From NCBI GenBank assembly GCA_002338615.1, contig DDIS01000018.1, positions 1 through 39,563 of the forward strand: DNA of 39,563 nucleotides. Reading direction: 5' to 3'. Below are positions 27,054 through 36,230 of the stretch, piece by piece; position 1 is the first letter of the stretch; each line of letters begins with the position of its first letter. Below the pieces are notes generated by a model, which worked only from the letters and a program-made list of their open reading frames with translations, searched no databases and had not been told where the DNA came from. Source of the stretch: Proteobacteria bacterium UBA1844 (GTDB lineage: Bacteria; Pseudomonadota; Gammaproteobacteria; Steroidobacterales; Woeseiaceae). The position numbers were made by a program, and so were the translations under genes.

Positions 27054-27536
27054 ATGACAGACAAATCGATGAAGACGACATTGAGTGGTGACGAACTGGT
27101 CGTTGCAACCGCCGATGGGCCGGTGCGCTACGATCAGAAATTCCTGGTCGCGGCTTTGCTGGTTCATGTGGCCAAGGGCAGCGGACAAATCGAGCCCGAG
27201 GAGTCTTCCTTGATGATTGACTTGCTCGAGGAGTATTTTCATTTGCAGGCAGCCGAGTCCCTGGAATTGATCACCTACGCGATGAATGAAATGCGTGACA
27301 AACCCGAATTGGCAGCGTCGCTCGCCGAACTCGCGGCAACACTCTCCGACAGGAACAAGGAAGACATTTGCCTGATGGGTTTGAAAGTCGTCGCTGCTGA
27401 TGGCCAACGCAAGGCCGAAGAAATGGAACAGCTCAACGGAGCAATCGAGGCGCTGGGTATCGCACCCGACATTGTTCACCGGGCATTTGATCGCTACTTC
27501 GCTGAAACCATGCCGGATACCGGCGAGCCGCTGTAG
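27054..27536 (+). CDS. TerB-like (tellurite resistance/DjlA N-terminal type) protein
   Basis: The 160-residue all-helical protein resembles the TerB domain family: LVAALLVHVAKGSGQIEPEESSLM split at ~30-54 and a second repeat CLMGLKVVAADGQRKAEEMEQL at ~106-127, each an acidic helix-turn-helix that in TerB binds metal. Such proteins occur singly in many proteobacteria and their role is unknown; real tellurite resistance is not implied without other ter genes. It ends two bases before nhaA, so the two are co-translated. Confidence 0.8.
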   Translation: MTDKSMKTTLSGDELVVATADGPVRYDQKFLVAALLVHVAKGSGQIEPEESSLMIDLLEEYFHLQAAESLELITYAMNEMRDKPELAASLAELAATLSDRNKEDICLMGLKVVAADGQRKAEEMEQLNGAIEALGIAPDIVHRAFDRYFAETMPDTGEPL

Positions 27537-27538
27537 GA

Positions 27539-28717
27539 ATGCAGACGGCGATACGAAATTTTCTTAAACTGGAGTCGGCAGCAGGTATTGTACTGATGGG
27601 TGCGGGAGCACTCGCGATACTGATCGCGAATTCCCCGATGTCGCACTACTATGACATGTTGCTTAATGTGCCCGTGGAAGTCCGGGTCGGTGCCCTGCAG
27701 ATCGCGAAACCGCTGTTACTCTGGATCAACGATGGCCTGATGGCCATTTTCTTCTTCCTGGTGGGCCTCGAACTCAAACGCGAAATACTCGAGGGGGAAT
27801 TGTCGCGCCCGGAAAACGTGATGTTGCCGGCGCTGGGCGCCATTGGCGGCATCGTGGTACCAGTCGGAATCTACGTGGCCTTGAATCTGGAAGATCCTGG
27901 GGCCATGCGCGGCTGGGCGATACCGGCGGCGACGGATATCGCGTTTTCGCTGGGTATCCTCATGTTGCTCGGGCGCCGCGTACCGGTTTCGTTGAAGATT
28001 TTTCTCGTCTCACTGGCAATCTTTGACGACATTGGTGCAGTGGTCATAATCGCGATCTTCTACACTGCAGACCTGTCAACAACGGCACTGTTGTTTGCTG
28101 GTGCGTGCCTGCTGTTCCTGACGTACCTGGCGTGGCGGGGCGTAAGCTCCATTTCGACCTATATGCTCATTGGGCTCGTCATGTGGATTGCAGTCGTGAA
28201 ATCGGGCGTGCATGCAACTCTTGCGGGTGTCGCGCTCGCAGGGTTCATTCCAATGCGCGACAAGCGAGAGCCCTCTGTGTCACCAGTGCGTGAGCTGGAG
28301 AACGACTTGCATCAGGTGGTTGCATTTGGGGTATTGCCTGTTTTTGCGTTCGCCAATGCGGGTGTGTCGTTCAGAGGAGTCGGGTTGCATGATCTGGCCC
28401 ATCCCATTCCGCTCGGTATCGTAGCCGGGCTATTCATAGGCAAGCAGATAGGCATCTTTCTGACCTGCTGGCTCGCAATCAAATTGGGTTTTGCGCGCCT
28501 GCCGGATGGCGCAAGTTGGGGTAGCCTGTACGGTGTCGCGATTCTCGCCGGTGTCGGTTTTACAATGAGCTTGTTCATCGGCGGCCTCGCGTTTGACAAC
28601 GGCACTATGGATGTGCAGCTGCTGTTCAATGCGCGGCTTGGTATCATCCTCGGCTCGTTGTTGTCGGGAATAGTGGGCTACCTCGTATTACACAAAACCT
28701 TGCCGCGGCATGACTGA
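27539..28717 (+). CDS. nhaA: Na+/H+ antiporter NhaA
   Basis: NhaA exports sodium in exchange for protons and regulates internal pH and salt. The protein is 392 residues (E. coli 388), with about 12 helices. The two essential aspartates fall exactly at Asp163 and Asp164 (SLAIFDDIGAVV). Other family blocks are GLELKREILEGELS and PVFAFANAGVSF. It is probably useful in a saline habitat. It is coupled to the TerB-like gene upstream and overlaps the following acetyltransferase start by 8 bases. Confidence 0.97.
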   Translation: MQTAIRNFLKLESAAGIVLMGAGALAILIANSPMSHYYDMLLNVPVEVRVGALQIAKPLLLWINDGLMAIFFFLVGLELKREILEGELSRPENVMLPALGAIGGIVVPVGIYVALNLEDPGAMRGWAIPAATDIAFSLGILMLLGRRVPVSLKIFLVSLAIFDDIGAVVIIAIFYTADLSTTALLFAGACLLFLTYLAWRGVSSISTYMLIGLVMWIAVVKSGVHATLAGVALAGFIPMRDKREPSVSPVRELENDLHQVVAFGVLPVFAFANAGVSFRGVGLHDLAHPIPLGIVAGLFIGKQIGIFLTCWLAIKLGFARLPDGASWGSLYGVAILAGVGFTMSLFIGGLAFDNGTMDVQLLFNARLGIILGSLLSGIVGYLVLHKTLPRHD

Positions 28718-29216
28718 CATGCGCGTCCCGATCGCTGACCAGGCCTGGCGGCTGTGCGACGCCGACGAGTCAAATATTGACGAACTTATGGGCTGGTTCA
28801 GGAGCGCAGACCAGGCGATGATCTGGGGCGGTCCGGGCTTTCGCTTTCCCTTCACACCGGCCACGTTCCGGCAGGATTGCCACTGGCCGGCTATGCGGAG
28901 TTTCGCGATGTTGGATCCGGCAGGCAATTTTTGCGGGTTTGGCCAGGTCTACGAGCGCATCCAGCGCATGAATCTTGCCCGGCTTGTTGTGCATCCTGAG
29001 CGGCGTGGGGAGGGCGTCGGCAAACGCCTCGTCACCATGATCATGCATGTGGCGCCGTCGCTGCTGCCGCTGGACGAATTCTCCCTCTTCGTGTTTCGCG
29101 ACAATCTGCCGGCGCTCGAATGTTACCGGGCGATGGGGTTCAGCATCCAGGACTATCCGGAAAACCAGCCAATGGCTGACACGTGCTTTTACATGACACG
29201 GCCTGTGAACAGGTAA
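28710..29216 (+). CDS. GNAT acetyltransferase
   Basis: A 168-residue GNAT-fold protein with an acetyl-CoA loop VVHPERRGEGVGKRLVT (~92-108) and FRDNLPALECYRAMGF (~130-145). The substrate is unknown. The ATG at 28710 overlaps the end of nhaA; a second ATG at 28719, just after the nhaA stop, is also possible. It is the last + strand gene before the converging uup; no terminator is evident in the 38-base gap. Confidence 0.88.
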   Translation: MTDMRVPIADQAWRLCDADESNIDELMGWFRSADQAMIWGGPGFRFPFTPATFRQDCHWPAMRSFAMLDPAGNFCGFGQVYERIQRMNLARLVVHPERRGEGVGKRLVTMIMHVAPSLLPLDEFSLFVFRDNLPALECYRAMGFSIQDYPENQPMADTCFYMTRPVNR

Positions 29217-29254
29217 TTAAGCAGCGGTTTCCAGGATTGCTTTTCGACACCTTG

Positions 29255-31147
29255 CTACAGTGACTCGCGCAATGACTCGAGTTCGGCCCAGCGTTCAACC
29301 TGGCTTTCGAGCAATGCCTCGCTGGCCTTTAGATCGAGAAGGGCCGTTTGCACCCTGCTTTGCTCCGAGGCGAAAAAGTCGGGTGCGGCTATGTGTTGTT
29401 GTAGTTCAGCAATCCGGGCTTCGAGCAAGGCAATTTTTTCCGGCAGCTGGTCAAGTTCACGCTGATCCTTGTAGCTCAGCTTGGTCGGCTTTTTCACCAG
29501 GTTTTTGTGTGCTTCTTTCCGCGCCGACGCTGTAGTGAGGTCGGGGTTGTCAGTCTCCGTCAGTTGATGACCTTGTCGCAGCCAGTCTGAATAACCACCC
29601 ACGTATTCCTGGATATGGCCGTTCTCCTCGAACACGATCGTGCTTGTAACCACGTTATCGAGAAATACACGGTCATGACTGACCACGATCAACGTGCCTT
29701 GATAGTCGCAGAGCTTTTGCTCGAGAACCTCAAGGGTTTCGATGTCGAGATCGTTAGTCGGTTCGTCCAGTACCAGCAGGTTGGCCGCGCGCGTAAACAA
29801 CTTCGCAAGAATAACGCGATTGCGTTCGCCGCCGGACAGCGCCTTCACAGGGGTCATGGCGCGCTTCGGGCTGAACAGAAATCCCTTCAGATAGCCAACG
29901 ATATGACGTTCCTTGCCGTTTAGCTGAATGTAGGTGCGACCATCTGCTACGTTGTAGGCAACCGACTTGTCGAGCTCAAGCGACTGCCGCAGCTGATCAA
30001 AGTACCCGATCGAAAGGTTCGTACCGTGTTTGATCGTGCCTGACTGTGGCTCTATTTCACCCAGCAGCAGGCGCAGGAGCGTGGTTTTGCCCACACCGTT
30101 GTTGCCGATCAGGCCAATGCGGTCGCCGCGCATTATTTTCAGCGAGAAGTTTTCGATCAACGGCTGCTCGTAGCGAAAGCTGACATTGCGTGCCCGAATC
30201 ACCTTGCGCCCGGATTGCTCGGCCTCTTCAATGTGGATCCGTGCGCCTGCTTCCCTGGCCATGCGCGCGGAGCGCTCGTTGCGCATTTTTTCAAGCGCAC
30301 GGACACGCCCTTCGTTGCGAGTGCGCCTGGCCTTGATGCCCTGCCGTATCCAGACTTCTTCCTGTCCCAGCGTCTTGTCGAACTTTGCATCGGCGACCGC
30401 CTCGTCTTCGAGCGCCTTTTCCTTGCGACGCAGGAAATTGTCATAGTCACCCGGCCAGCTGGTTAACTTGCCGCGATCAATCTCGACGATGCGTGTAGCG
30501 ATACGTTGTAAAAACGCACGGTCATGCGTGATAAACAATACGGCACCGCGAAAGTTGACGATGCGCTCTTCGAGCCAGCGAATGGTTGCGATATCGAGGT
30601 GGTTGGTGGGCTCGTCGAGTAACAGCAGATCCGGCTGTTGCACGAGTGCATTGGCGAGCGCAACGCGCCTGCGCCAGCCGCCGGAAAGCTCGTCCATTTT
30701 TTTCTCGGCGGGTAGTTTAAGTTCGGTAATGGTTGTCTCGACACGCTGCTCAAGTTGCCATCCGCCACGCGCGTCGATGCGGTTCTGCAGGTCTTCAAGT
30801 GCCAGCAGCCCTTGCTTGTCGAGCTCACGGACAGCCATTTGCTCGAAGTCCGCGAGCAGCGCCTCGACGGGTGCAAGCCCGGAACGAACGACCTCGCGCA
30901 CCGTGCGATTCAAGGCGGTGGGCAGATCCTGGGCCAGCTGGCTGACGACAAGGCCTGTCTGCCGCGTAATCTCACCGCTGTCGTAATCGATCTCACCATC
31001 AATGAGTTTCAAAGTGGTGGATTTGCCGGCGCCGTTGCGTCCGATCAGGCACACACGTTCGCCCGCTTCGATCGCGAAGTTCGCATCGATCAGGATCTTC
31101 TGTTCGCCGAAATCCAGCGATAGGTTGTCAAAGCGCAGCAGGCTCAT
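29255..31147 (-). CDS. uup: ABC-F ATPase Uup
   Basis: Uup is a cytosolic twin-ATPase of the ABC-F class; in E. coli it acts on ribosomes and on branched DNA, limiting transposon excision. The length of 630 residues matches Uup (635), not Ettd/YheS. Walker A motifs are GRNGAGKST (36-44) and GNNGVGKTT (second half), the signatures LSGGW and LSGGE, and the Walker B motifs LLLLDEPTNHLD and LLVLDEPTNDLD. The ABC-F linker lies between the halves, and a charged C-terminal coiled coil (about 560-628, EKIALLEARIAELQQHI) follows, as in Uup. It is transcribed divergently from slyX. Confidence 0.95.
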   Translation of the reverse strand: MSLLRFDNLSLDFGEQKILIDANFAIEAGERVCLIGRNGAGKSTTLKLIDGEIDYDSGEITRQTGLVVSQLAQDLPTALNRTVREVVRSGLAPVEALLADFEQMAVRELDKQGLLALEDLQNRIDARGGWQLEQRVETTITELKLPAEKKMDELSGGWRRRVALANALVQQPDLLLLDEPTNHLDIATIRWLEERIVNFRGAVLFITHDRAFLQRIATRIVEIDRGKLTSWPGDYDNFLRRKEKALEDEAVADAKFDKTLGQEEVWIRQGIKARRTRNEGRVRALEKMRNERSARMAREAGARIHIEEAEQSGRKVIRARNVSFRYEQPLIENFSLKIMRGDRIGLIGNNGVGKTTLLRLLLGEIEPQSGTIKHGTNLSIGYFDQLRQSLELDKSVAYNVADGRTYIQLNGKERHIVGYLKGFLFSPKRAMTPVKALSGGERNRVILAKLFTRAANLLVLDEPTNDLDIETLEVLEQKLCDYQGTLIVVSHDRVFLDNVVTSTIVFEENGHIQEYVGGYSDWLRQGHQLTETDNPDLTTASARKEAHKNLVKKPTKLSYKDQRELDQLPEKIALLEARIAELQQHIAAPDFFASEQSRVQTALLDLKASEALLESQVERWAELESLRESL

Positions 31148-31206
31148 GGGGCAAGGCAGTCAAAAAGTGATTAGGATACACCGTACCGGATCAAGGGGAT
31201 TCACGA

Positions 31207-31413
31207 ATGACAGATGACCGACTCATTGATATTGAAACTCGCTTGACGCACCAGGACCAGGCTTTGCACGAGCTCAATGAAGTTATGACGCAGCAGCAAG
31301 CCAGTATCATGAAACTGGAGCGCCTCTGTGCGGCCCTGGCACATCGGCTTGCCGATCTTGGCGCGGCCGAAGGCGACGCGTCCCTTCCAGATGAGCGACC
31401 ACCGCACTACTAA
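31207..31413 (+). CDS. slyX: SlyX family protein
   Basis: SlyX is a short coiled-coil protein of unknown function, conserved in proteobacteria. It is 68 residues (E. coli 72). The heptad pattern DIETRLTHQDQALHELNEVM is characteristic, and the family C-terminal motif PPHY ends the protein. AAGGGGA lies 7 bases before the ATG. Confidence 0.92.
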   Translation: MTDDRLIDIETRLTHQDQALHELNEVMTQQQASIMKLERLCAALAHRLADLGAAEGDASLPDERPPHY

Positions 31414-31469
31414 TAAGCGTACCGTTGGTAACGTATAGTATCGGGACGATCGGGGTGTGGGAGACGTAC

Positions 31470-34400
31470 ATGGCAAACTGTCGAAGGCTGACGCGTGGGA
31501 TGCTGATTCTGTTTGCGACTCTTGTTGTCGGGAAGAGCGCCTTGTCACAGGATATCTACGTACCTGAGCCACTAAAAGAGTGGCAGGGGTGGGTGCTGGA
31601 CGGCAAGGAATACCACAATTGCGCGTTCTACTTCGACCGGACGGCGCAACAGCCGGCCGATTTCGTGTGCGCGTGGCCGGGTACGCTCGAACTGCAAGTG
31701 ACAGCACAAGGCGGCGAGTTCTCGCAGGACTGGCAAGTACAAGCCGGCGACGCCTGGTTACCGTTACCGGGCAATGAAGCGTACTGGCCGGATGCCGTAA
31801 CGGCCAACGGCAATGTACTCCCTGTCGTTTTGCGCAATGGCGTGCCCAGCCTGCGCGTGCCCGCCGGAAACTACCGCGTGAAGGGGCATTTTGCCTGGGA
31901 CTCCCGCCCGGGCGTACTTGCGATTCCGCCGCAAAGCGGGCTCATCTCACTCTCACTCGACGGGCAACGCGTCGCGCGCCCGGAGTTCAGCGGCAATTCA
32001 TTGTTTCTCGGGCAAAGACAGCGCACAAGCGAAGCTGAGGACAAACTGACAATCCAGGTATACCGGCTCGTGATTGACGACATTCCAACGCGATTGCTGA
32101 CCCGTGTGCAATTTGATGTAGCGGGGACAGTGCGAGAAGAAATGCTCGGCGAACTCCTGCCGGACGGGTTCGTCCCGCTTACCCTGGAAAGCGCATTGCC
32201 GGCGCGGCTCGAGGCGGATGGCGAACTGCGCGTACAGCTTCGCCCGGGACGCTGGGAGCTGACCCTGGCTGCACGCGCGCCTGAGGTATTGGACGCGCTT
32301 GCGCTGGCTGATATATCCGATGCGACAGCAAAATTTCCGGACAGCGAAATCTGGAGCTACCAGGCGAACGGCGCGCTGCGCGTGACCGCCGCCGAAGGGG
32401 CATCGCCGGTTGACCCGGCGCAGGTTGGCGTGCCGGGTGAATGGCAGTTGCTGCCGGCGTTTCGTATGGGCCGCGGCGATTCGCTAACCATAACGGAACG
32501 CAGTCGCGGTGCAGTCGGCGCCGGTAATGAGCTCACGCTCAATCGAGAGATGTGGCTCGATTTTGATGGCCACGGTTTCACCGTGCTCGATCACCTGAGC
32601 GGTACGATGCGAAGTGGCTGGCGACTGGATATGCGCGAGCCGTACGAGCTTAAGAATGCACGTGAAGGCGATCAGGACCTGTTGATAACCGCCGGTGGCC
32701 AGGAGAGTTCAAGCGGTGTGGAAGTCCGCGCGACGGATCTCAGCCTCACGGCGCTGGGGCGGAGCGATACACGGGGCAGTTTGCCGACGACTGGGTGGGA
32801 TGCGCGTTTTGCCGATGTCGGCGCCACGCTGTATCTGCCGCCCGGTAACAAGCTGTTGCTGGCGCGAGGAGCCGACGCTGCCTATGGTAGTTGGGTTGGC
32901 CACTGGAAGCTGCTCGACTTTTTCCTGCTGTTGATTATCACGATTGCCGCAGGTCGCCTGTTTGGGTTGCAGGGTGGCGCGATTGCGTTGTTTGCCCTGT
33001 TGTTGAGTTTTCACGAGCCGTACGCACCGTCCTGGCTTTGGTTAAACCTCCTGGCTGCGATCGCCTTGCTGCGGGTCGCGCCGGTTGGCCGCCTGCAGCA
33101 ACTGGTGCGCAGCTATTTCGGTGTCAGCGCGTTGCTGCTGGTCCTTGCACTGGTGCCGTTTGTCGCGAGCCAGCTGCGTATTGCCATCTACCCGCAGCTT
33201 GAAGCGCAGAACGCGATGTACGGCCATGGAGGCTTCGCTGATGCTCTGCGTGCGCCCGCGAGTGCCCCACCCGCAGAATCAATGGATGCGATCGGCACCG
33301 ATGGGCCGATGAGGAAGGCGGGACGACTGCAAAGTTCCACCGATGCAGCACTCCTCAACGAGTCGAGCTCGATGGAGGAGCTCCTGGTATCGGGCTCCAG
33401 TCTTGGTGATGATATCGCCAGGTTCGACCGCTACGCGCCAAATTCGCTTGTGCAAGCCGGCGCTGGTATTCCCGCATGGCACTGGAATTCGTATCGCCTG
33501 TCGTGGAGTGGTCCGGTCGAAGTCGGCCAAAACCTGCACCTCGTCATCCTGCCGCGGTGGGCGGTCAGCCTTATTCGTTTTATCGAGGTTGCCCTGTTGC
33601 TGTTGTTCGCGGCCGTATTTGCCGCTCATGCGCTCAAGCGGCGCTGGCGGTTGCCGGGCGGCCTGTCTCTTGGCCGTGCGGCCACGTCGATGGCGGTGGT
33701 GGGGCTAATTGGGGTCCTGTCACTGACGGCACCGACGGCAGATGCACAGACCCCCGCTCCGGAATTACTCAAGGATCTCGAACAGCGGCTGCTCGAGCCG
33801 CCAGCTTGCGCGCCCCGCTGCGCCGAGATCAGCAACGCGGTCGTGACGGCCAGTGGCGACACCGTGCGTATACAGTTAAGTATCAGCGCGCTCGAAGAGG
33901 TAGCGATTCCCCTGCCAGGCTCGCGCCGCGGCTGGCAACCAGACACGGTATCGCCAGGCGGCAACGACGGTGCAAAGGTATTGCGTGGCGACGACCAGCT
34001 GCTGTGGTTGCGCGTGAGGCCAGGGCAACAGGTCGTCACACTGACCGGCGCGGCAGGCACTGGCGACAGCGTCGAAATTGCATTTCCCACGCCACCGCGC
34101 GTAATCGCAGTTCGTGGCGATGGCTGGTCCATCAGCGGCATCAAGGACAGCCGGCTGTTGTCAGGTTCGCTGCAGCTGGCGCGTATCAGTCACGATGCCA
34201 GCAGGGACGGCGGCGCTGTGCGCTGGGAGAGCAATCGCTTCCCGCCGTTTGTGCGTATTAACCGGCGCATCGACCTCGCGGTAGACTGGCGCGTGATGAC
34301 ATCGGTGGAACGTGTGGCGCCTGCGGAAGGTGCGTTAACATTGCAGGTGCCGTTGCTGCCTGGTGAATCGGTATTGTCGGAGTCCATGCAGGTCAAGGAC

Positions 34401-35603
34401 GGCAAGCTGCTGGTGACGATGAACGCGAACCAGGCGAGCGTGAGCTGGCAATCCACCCTGCCACTTGTATCGCCGCTGGTGCTGTCGGCCGAGGCGGGCG
34501 CGCCCTGGCAGGACAACTGGTACGTGGCAATCGGCAGTATCTGGCATGCAAGCTTCAGCGGCGTTCCGGAAAGTGATTCGCGAGATACCGGTAAAGGCGT
34601 ACGCACGGCTGAGTTTCATCCACGCGGTGGCGAGACATTGACGATTGATGCCTTCCGGCCCGAAGCAGTCGCAGGGTCTCCCATTGCGTTTGACAAGGTC
34701 GATGTCGCCGTCGAGCAGGGCGCGCGTTCGCGAACGTCGAACCTGACTCTCGATTATCGCAGCACACGGGGCGCGCAACATGCGATCGCCTTGCCAGCCG
34801 ATGCCGAACTTGCGCGTGTCACGATCGATGGTCGTGACGAACCCTTGCGCGCAGACGCTGGCCAACTCACGCTGCCTATACTACCCGGCGAACACACGAT
34901 CAACGTTGAATGGCGCGAGGACGGTGACGTTTCCGTTGTCTCGCGCACACCCATCATCGACATCGGCGCGCCGGCCAGCAATATCGGCCTGGCGCTTAGC
35001 CTCCCGGAAAATCGCTGGTTGCTCCTGACGAGCGGCCCGCGACTTGGCCCCGCCGTGTTGTACTGGTCGGAACTGGCCGTACTGGTGCTGTTTGCCTTCC
35101 TGCTGGCAAAGATCGGCTGGACGCCGCTGCGCTTCCACCACTGGTTATTACTCGGGCTTGGCTTCAGCACCTTCAGCTGGGGGGTGCTGGCGCTTGTTGC
35201 ACTCTGGCTGCTCGTGGTCAGCGCGCGTGACAAGTGGCGAGTCGACGGGCCGTGGTGGGTTTACAACCTGATGCAGGTGGCGGTTATTGCGCTGACGGTA
35301 ATCGCGATGGTGGCCATCGTCAGTAGTTTGCCGAGTGGTCTCCTGGGGGCACCGAACATGCAGGTTACGGGCAACGGCTCGTTTGGCAACCACCTGTCAT
35401 GGTTTGCGGATCGCACGGAGGCACTGACGCCGACCGCGCTCGCCGTGTCGGCACCGATGTGGGTTTATAAAGCACTGATCCTGGCATGGGCGTTGTGGCT
35501 CAGCCTTGCGTTGACCCGATGGCTGCCCTGGGCCTGGCAGTGTTTTGCCCGCGACGGATTTTTCCGCTCGAGACGCGCTGCCATACCCGACACGGCAACC
35601 TGA
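31470..35603 (+). CDS. Giant secreted/inner-membrane protein of unknown function
   Basis: I do not recognise a named family. The protein is 1377 residues from ATG 31470, which has GGGAG six bases upstream; a start at 31425 is less likely. It has an N-terminal signal peptide (LFATLVVGKSALSQ, cleavage near 32), a large beta-rich exported domain (~32-480), a cluster of three or four helices (~482-568), and a linker with low-complexity Ala/Pro/Ser (~585-690). A further helix follows at ~700-724. Then comes a second hydrophobic stretch with an ADAQ cleavage-like site at 757-760 that resembles an internal signal peptide, a second beta-rich exported domain (~760-1180), and four C-terminal helices (~1184-1357). 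The two halves look like a fusion of two exported proteins. Its neighbours are envelope or export proteins, so an envelope role is likely. No enzyme motif was found. Confidence 0.85.
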   Translation: MANCRRLTRGMLILFATLVVGKSALSQDIYVPEPLKEWQGWVLDGKEYHNCAFYFDRTAQQPADFVCAWPGTLELQVTAQGGEFSQDWQVQAGDAWLPLPGNEAYWPDAVTANGNVLPVVLRNGVPSLRVPAGNYRVKGHFAWDSRPGVLAIPPQSGLISLSLDGQRVARPEFSGNSLFLGQRQRTSEAEDKLTIQVYRLVIDDIPTRLLTRVQFDVAGTVREEMLGELLPDGFVPLTLESALPARLEADGELRVQLRPGRWELTLAARAPEVLDALALADISDATAKFPDSEIWSYQANGALRVTAAEGASPVDPAQVGVPGEWQLLPAFRMGRGDSLTITERSRGAVGAGNELTLNREMWLDFDGHGFTVLDHLSGTMRSGWRLDMREPYELKNAREGDQDLLITAGGQESSSGVEVRATDLSLTALGRSDTRGSLPTTGWDARFADVGATLYLPPGNKLLLARGADAAYGSWVGHWKLLDFFLLLIITIAAGRLFGLQGGAIALFALLLSFHEPYAPSWLWLNLLAAIALLRVAPVGRLQQLVRSYFGVSALLLVLALVPFVASQLRIAIYPQLEAQNAMYGHGGFADALRAPASAPPAESMDAIGTDGPMRKAGRLQSSTDAALLNESSSMEELLVSGSSLGDDIARFDRYAPNSLVQAGAGIPAWHWNSYRLSWSGPVEVGQNLHLVILPRWAVSLIRFIEVALLLLFAAVFAAHALKRRWRLPGGLSLGRAATSMAVVGLIGVLSLTAPTADAQTPAPELLKDLEQRLLEPPACAPRCAEISNAVVTASGDTVRIQLSISALEEVAIPLPGSRRGWQPDTVSPGGNDGAKVLRGDDQLLWLRVRPGQQVVTLTGAAGTGDSVEIAFPTPPRVIAVRGDGWSISGIKDSRLLSGSLQLARISHDASRDGGAVRWESNRFPPFVRINRRIDLAVDWRVMTSVERVAPAEGALTLQVPLLPGESVLSESMQVKDGKLLVTMNANQASVSWQSTLPLVSPLVLSAEAGAPWQDNWYVAIGSIWHASFSGVPESDSRDTGKGVRTAEFHPRGGETLTIDAFRPEAVAGSPIAFDKVDVAVEQGARSRTSNLTLDYRSTRGAQHAIALPADAELARVTIDGRDEPLRADAGQLTLPILPGEHTINVEWREDGDVSVVSRTPIIDIGAPASNIGLALSLPENRWLLLTSGPRLGPAVLYWSELAVLVLFAFLLAKIGWTPLRFHHWLLLGLGFSTFSWGVLALVALWLLVVSARDKWRVDGPWWVYNLMQVAVIALTVIAMVAIVSSLPSGLLGAPNMQVTGNGSFGNHLSWFADRTEALTPTALAVSAPMWVYKALILAWALWLSLALTRWLPWAWQCFARDGFFRSRRAAIPDTAT

Positions 35604-35624
35604 ACAATTGGGTGAGCACTAAAT

Positions 35625-36230
35625 ATGAATAAAGCACTGCTAAGTTGGCTGCTGGTTTTTTTTGGTGTACTTATCTGGTCTGCGATCGGGCCGCATGACT
35701 ACCCGACCTGGGCTTTGGAGGTGGCTCCGGCCGTCATTGCATTCGGCATTCTCGTCTATACCCGCAAGCGCTTCCCGCTCACTCCCCTGACCTATACGTT
35801 GATTCTCGTACATTGTGTCATCCTGATAGTGGGCGGCCACTACACCTACGCCAAGGTGCCACTTGGCGACTACGTCAGCGAGCTGTTGGGTTGGGAACGC
35901 AATAACTACGACAAACTCGGGCATCTTGCACAGGGCTTCGTACCCGCTATCATTGCGCGCGAAATCTCTGTTCGCCTGCAGGTATTCCGATCAAATGCCT
36001 GGATGAACGTGTATGTGGTTGGCCTGTGTCTCGGCATCAGCGCGTTTTACGAAATGATCGAGTGGTGGGTGGCGCTTCTGTCGAGTGATGCATCCGACGC
36101 TTTCCTCGGCACGCAGGGCTACGTCTGGGATACGCAGTCGGACATGGCGATGGCTTTGCTCGGTGCGATCGCCGCGCTGCTCACGCTCGGCCGCGTACAG
36201 GACCGCCAGATCCATGCACTGCAAAATTAG
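35625..36230 (+). CDS. YjdF-like (DUF2238) inner-membrane protein
   Basis: The 201-residue protein has about six membrane helices. The conserved DUF2238 features are visible: NNYDKLGHLAQGFVPAIIARE (~90-110), SAFYEMIEWWVAL (~139-151) and the C-terminal DTQSDMAMALLGA. Function is unknown; E. coli YjdF belongs here. It lies 21 bases after the giant protein gene and overlaps the lipase gene by 17 bases, so it is part of the same operon. Confidence 0.88.
   Translation: MNKALLSWLLVFFGVLIWSAIGPHDYPTWALEVAPAVIAFGILVYTRKRFPLTPLTYTLILVHCVILIVGGHYTYAKVPLGDYVSELLGWERNNYDKLGHLAQGFVPAIIAREISVRLQVFRSNAWMNVYVVGLCLGISAFYEMIEWWVALLSSDASDAFLGTQGYVWDTQSDMAMALLGAIAALLTLGRVQDRQIHALQN

Noticed and set aside
27054..27536. 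A tellurite resistance operon
   Set aside because: Only a single TerB-like gene is present, with no terA, terC, terD or terZ.
36085..36213. A 43-residue extension of the exported hydrolase
   Set aside because: It is arginine-rich, lies inside the DUF2238 gene and would bury the signal peptide.
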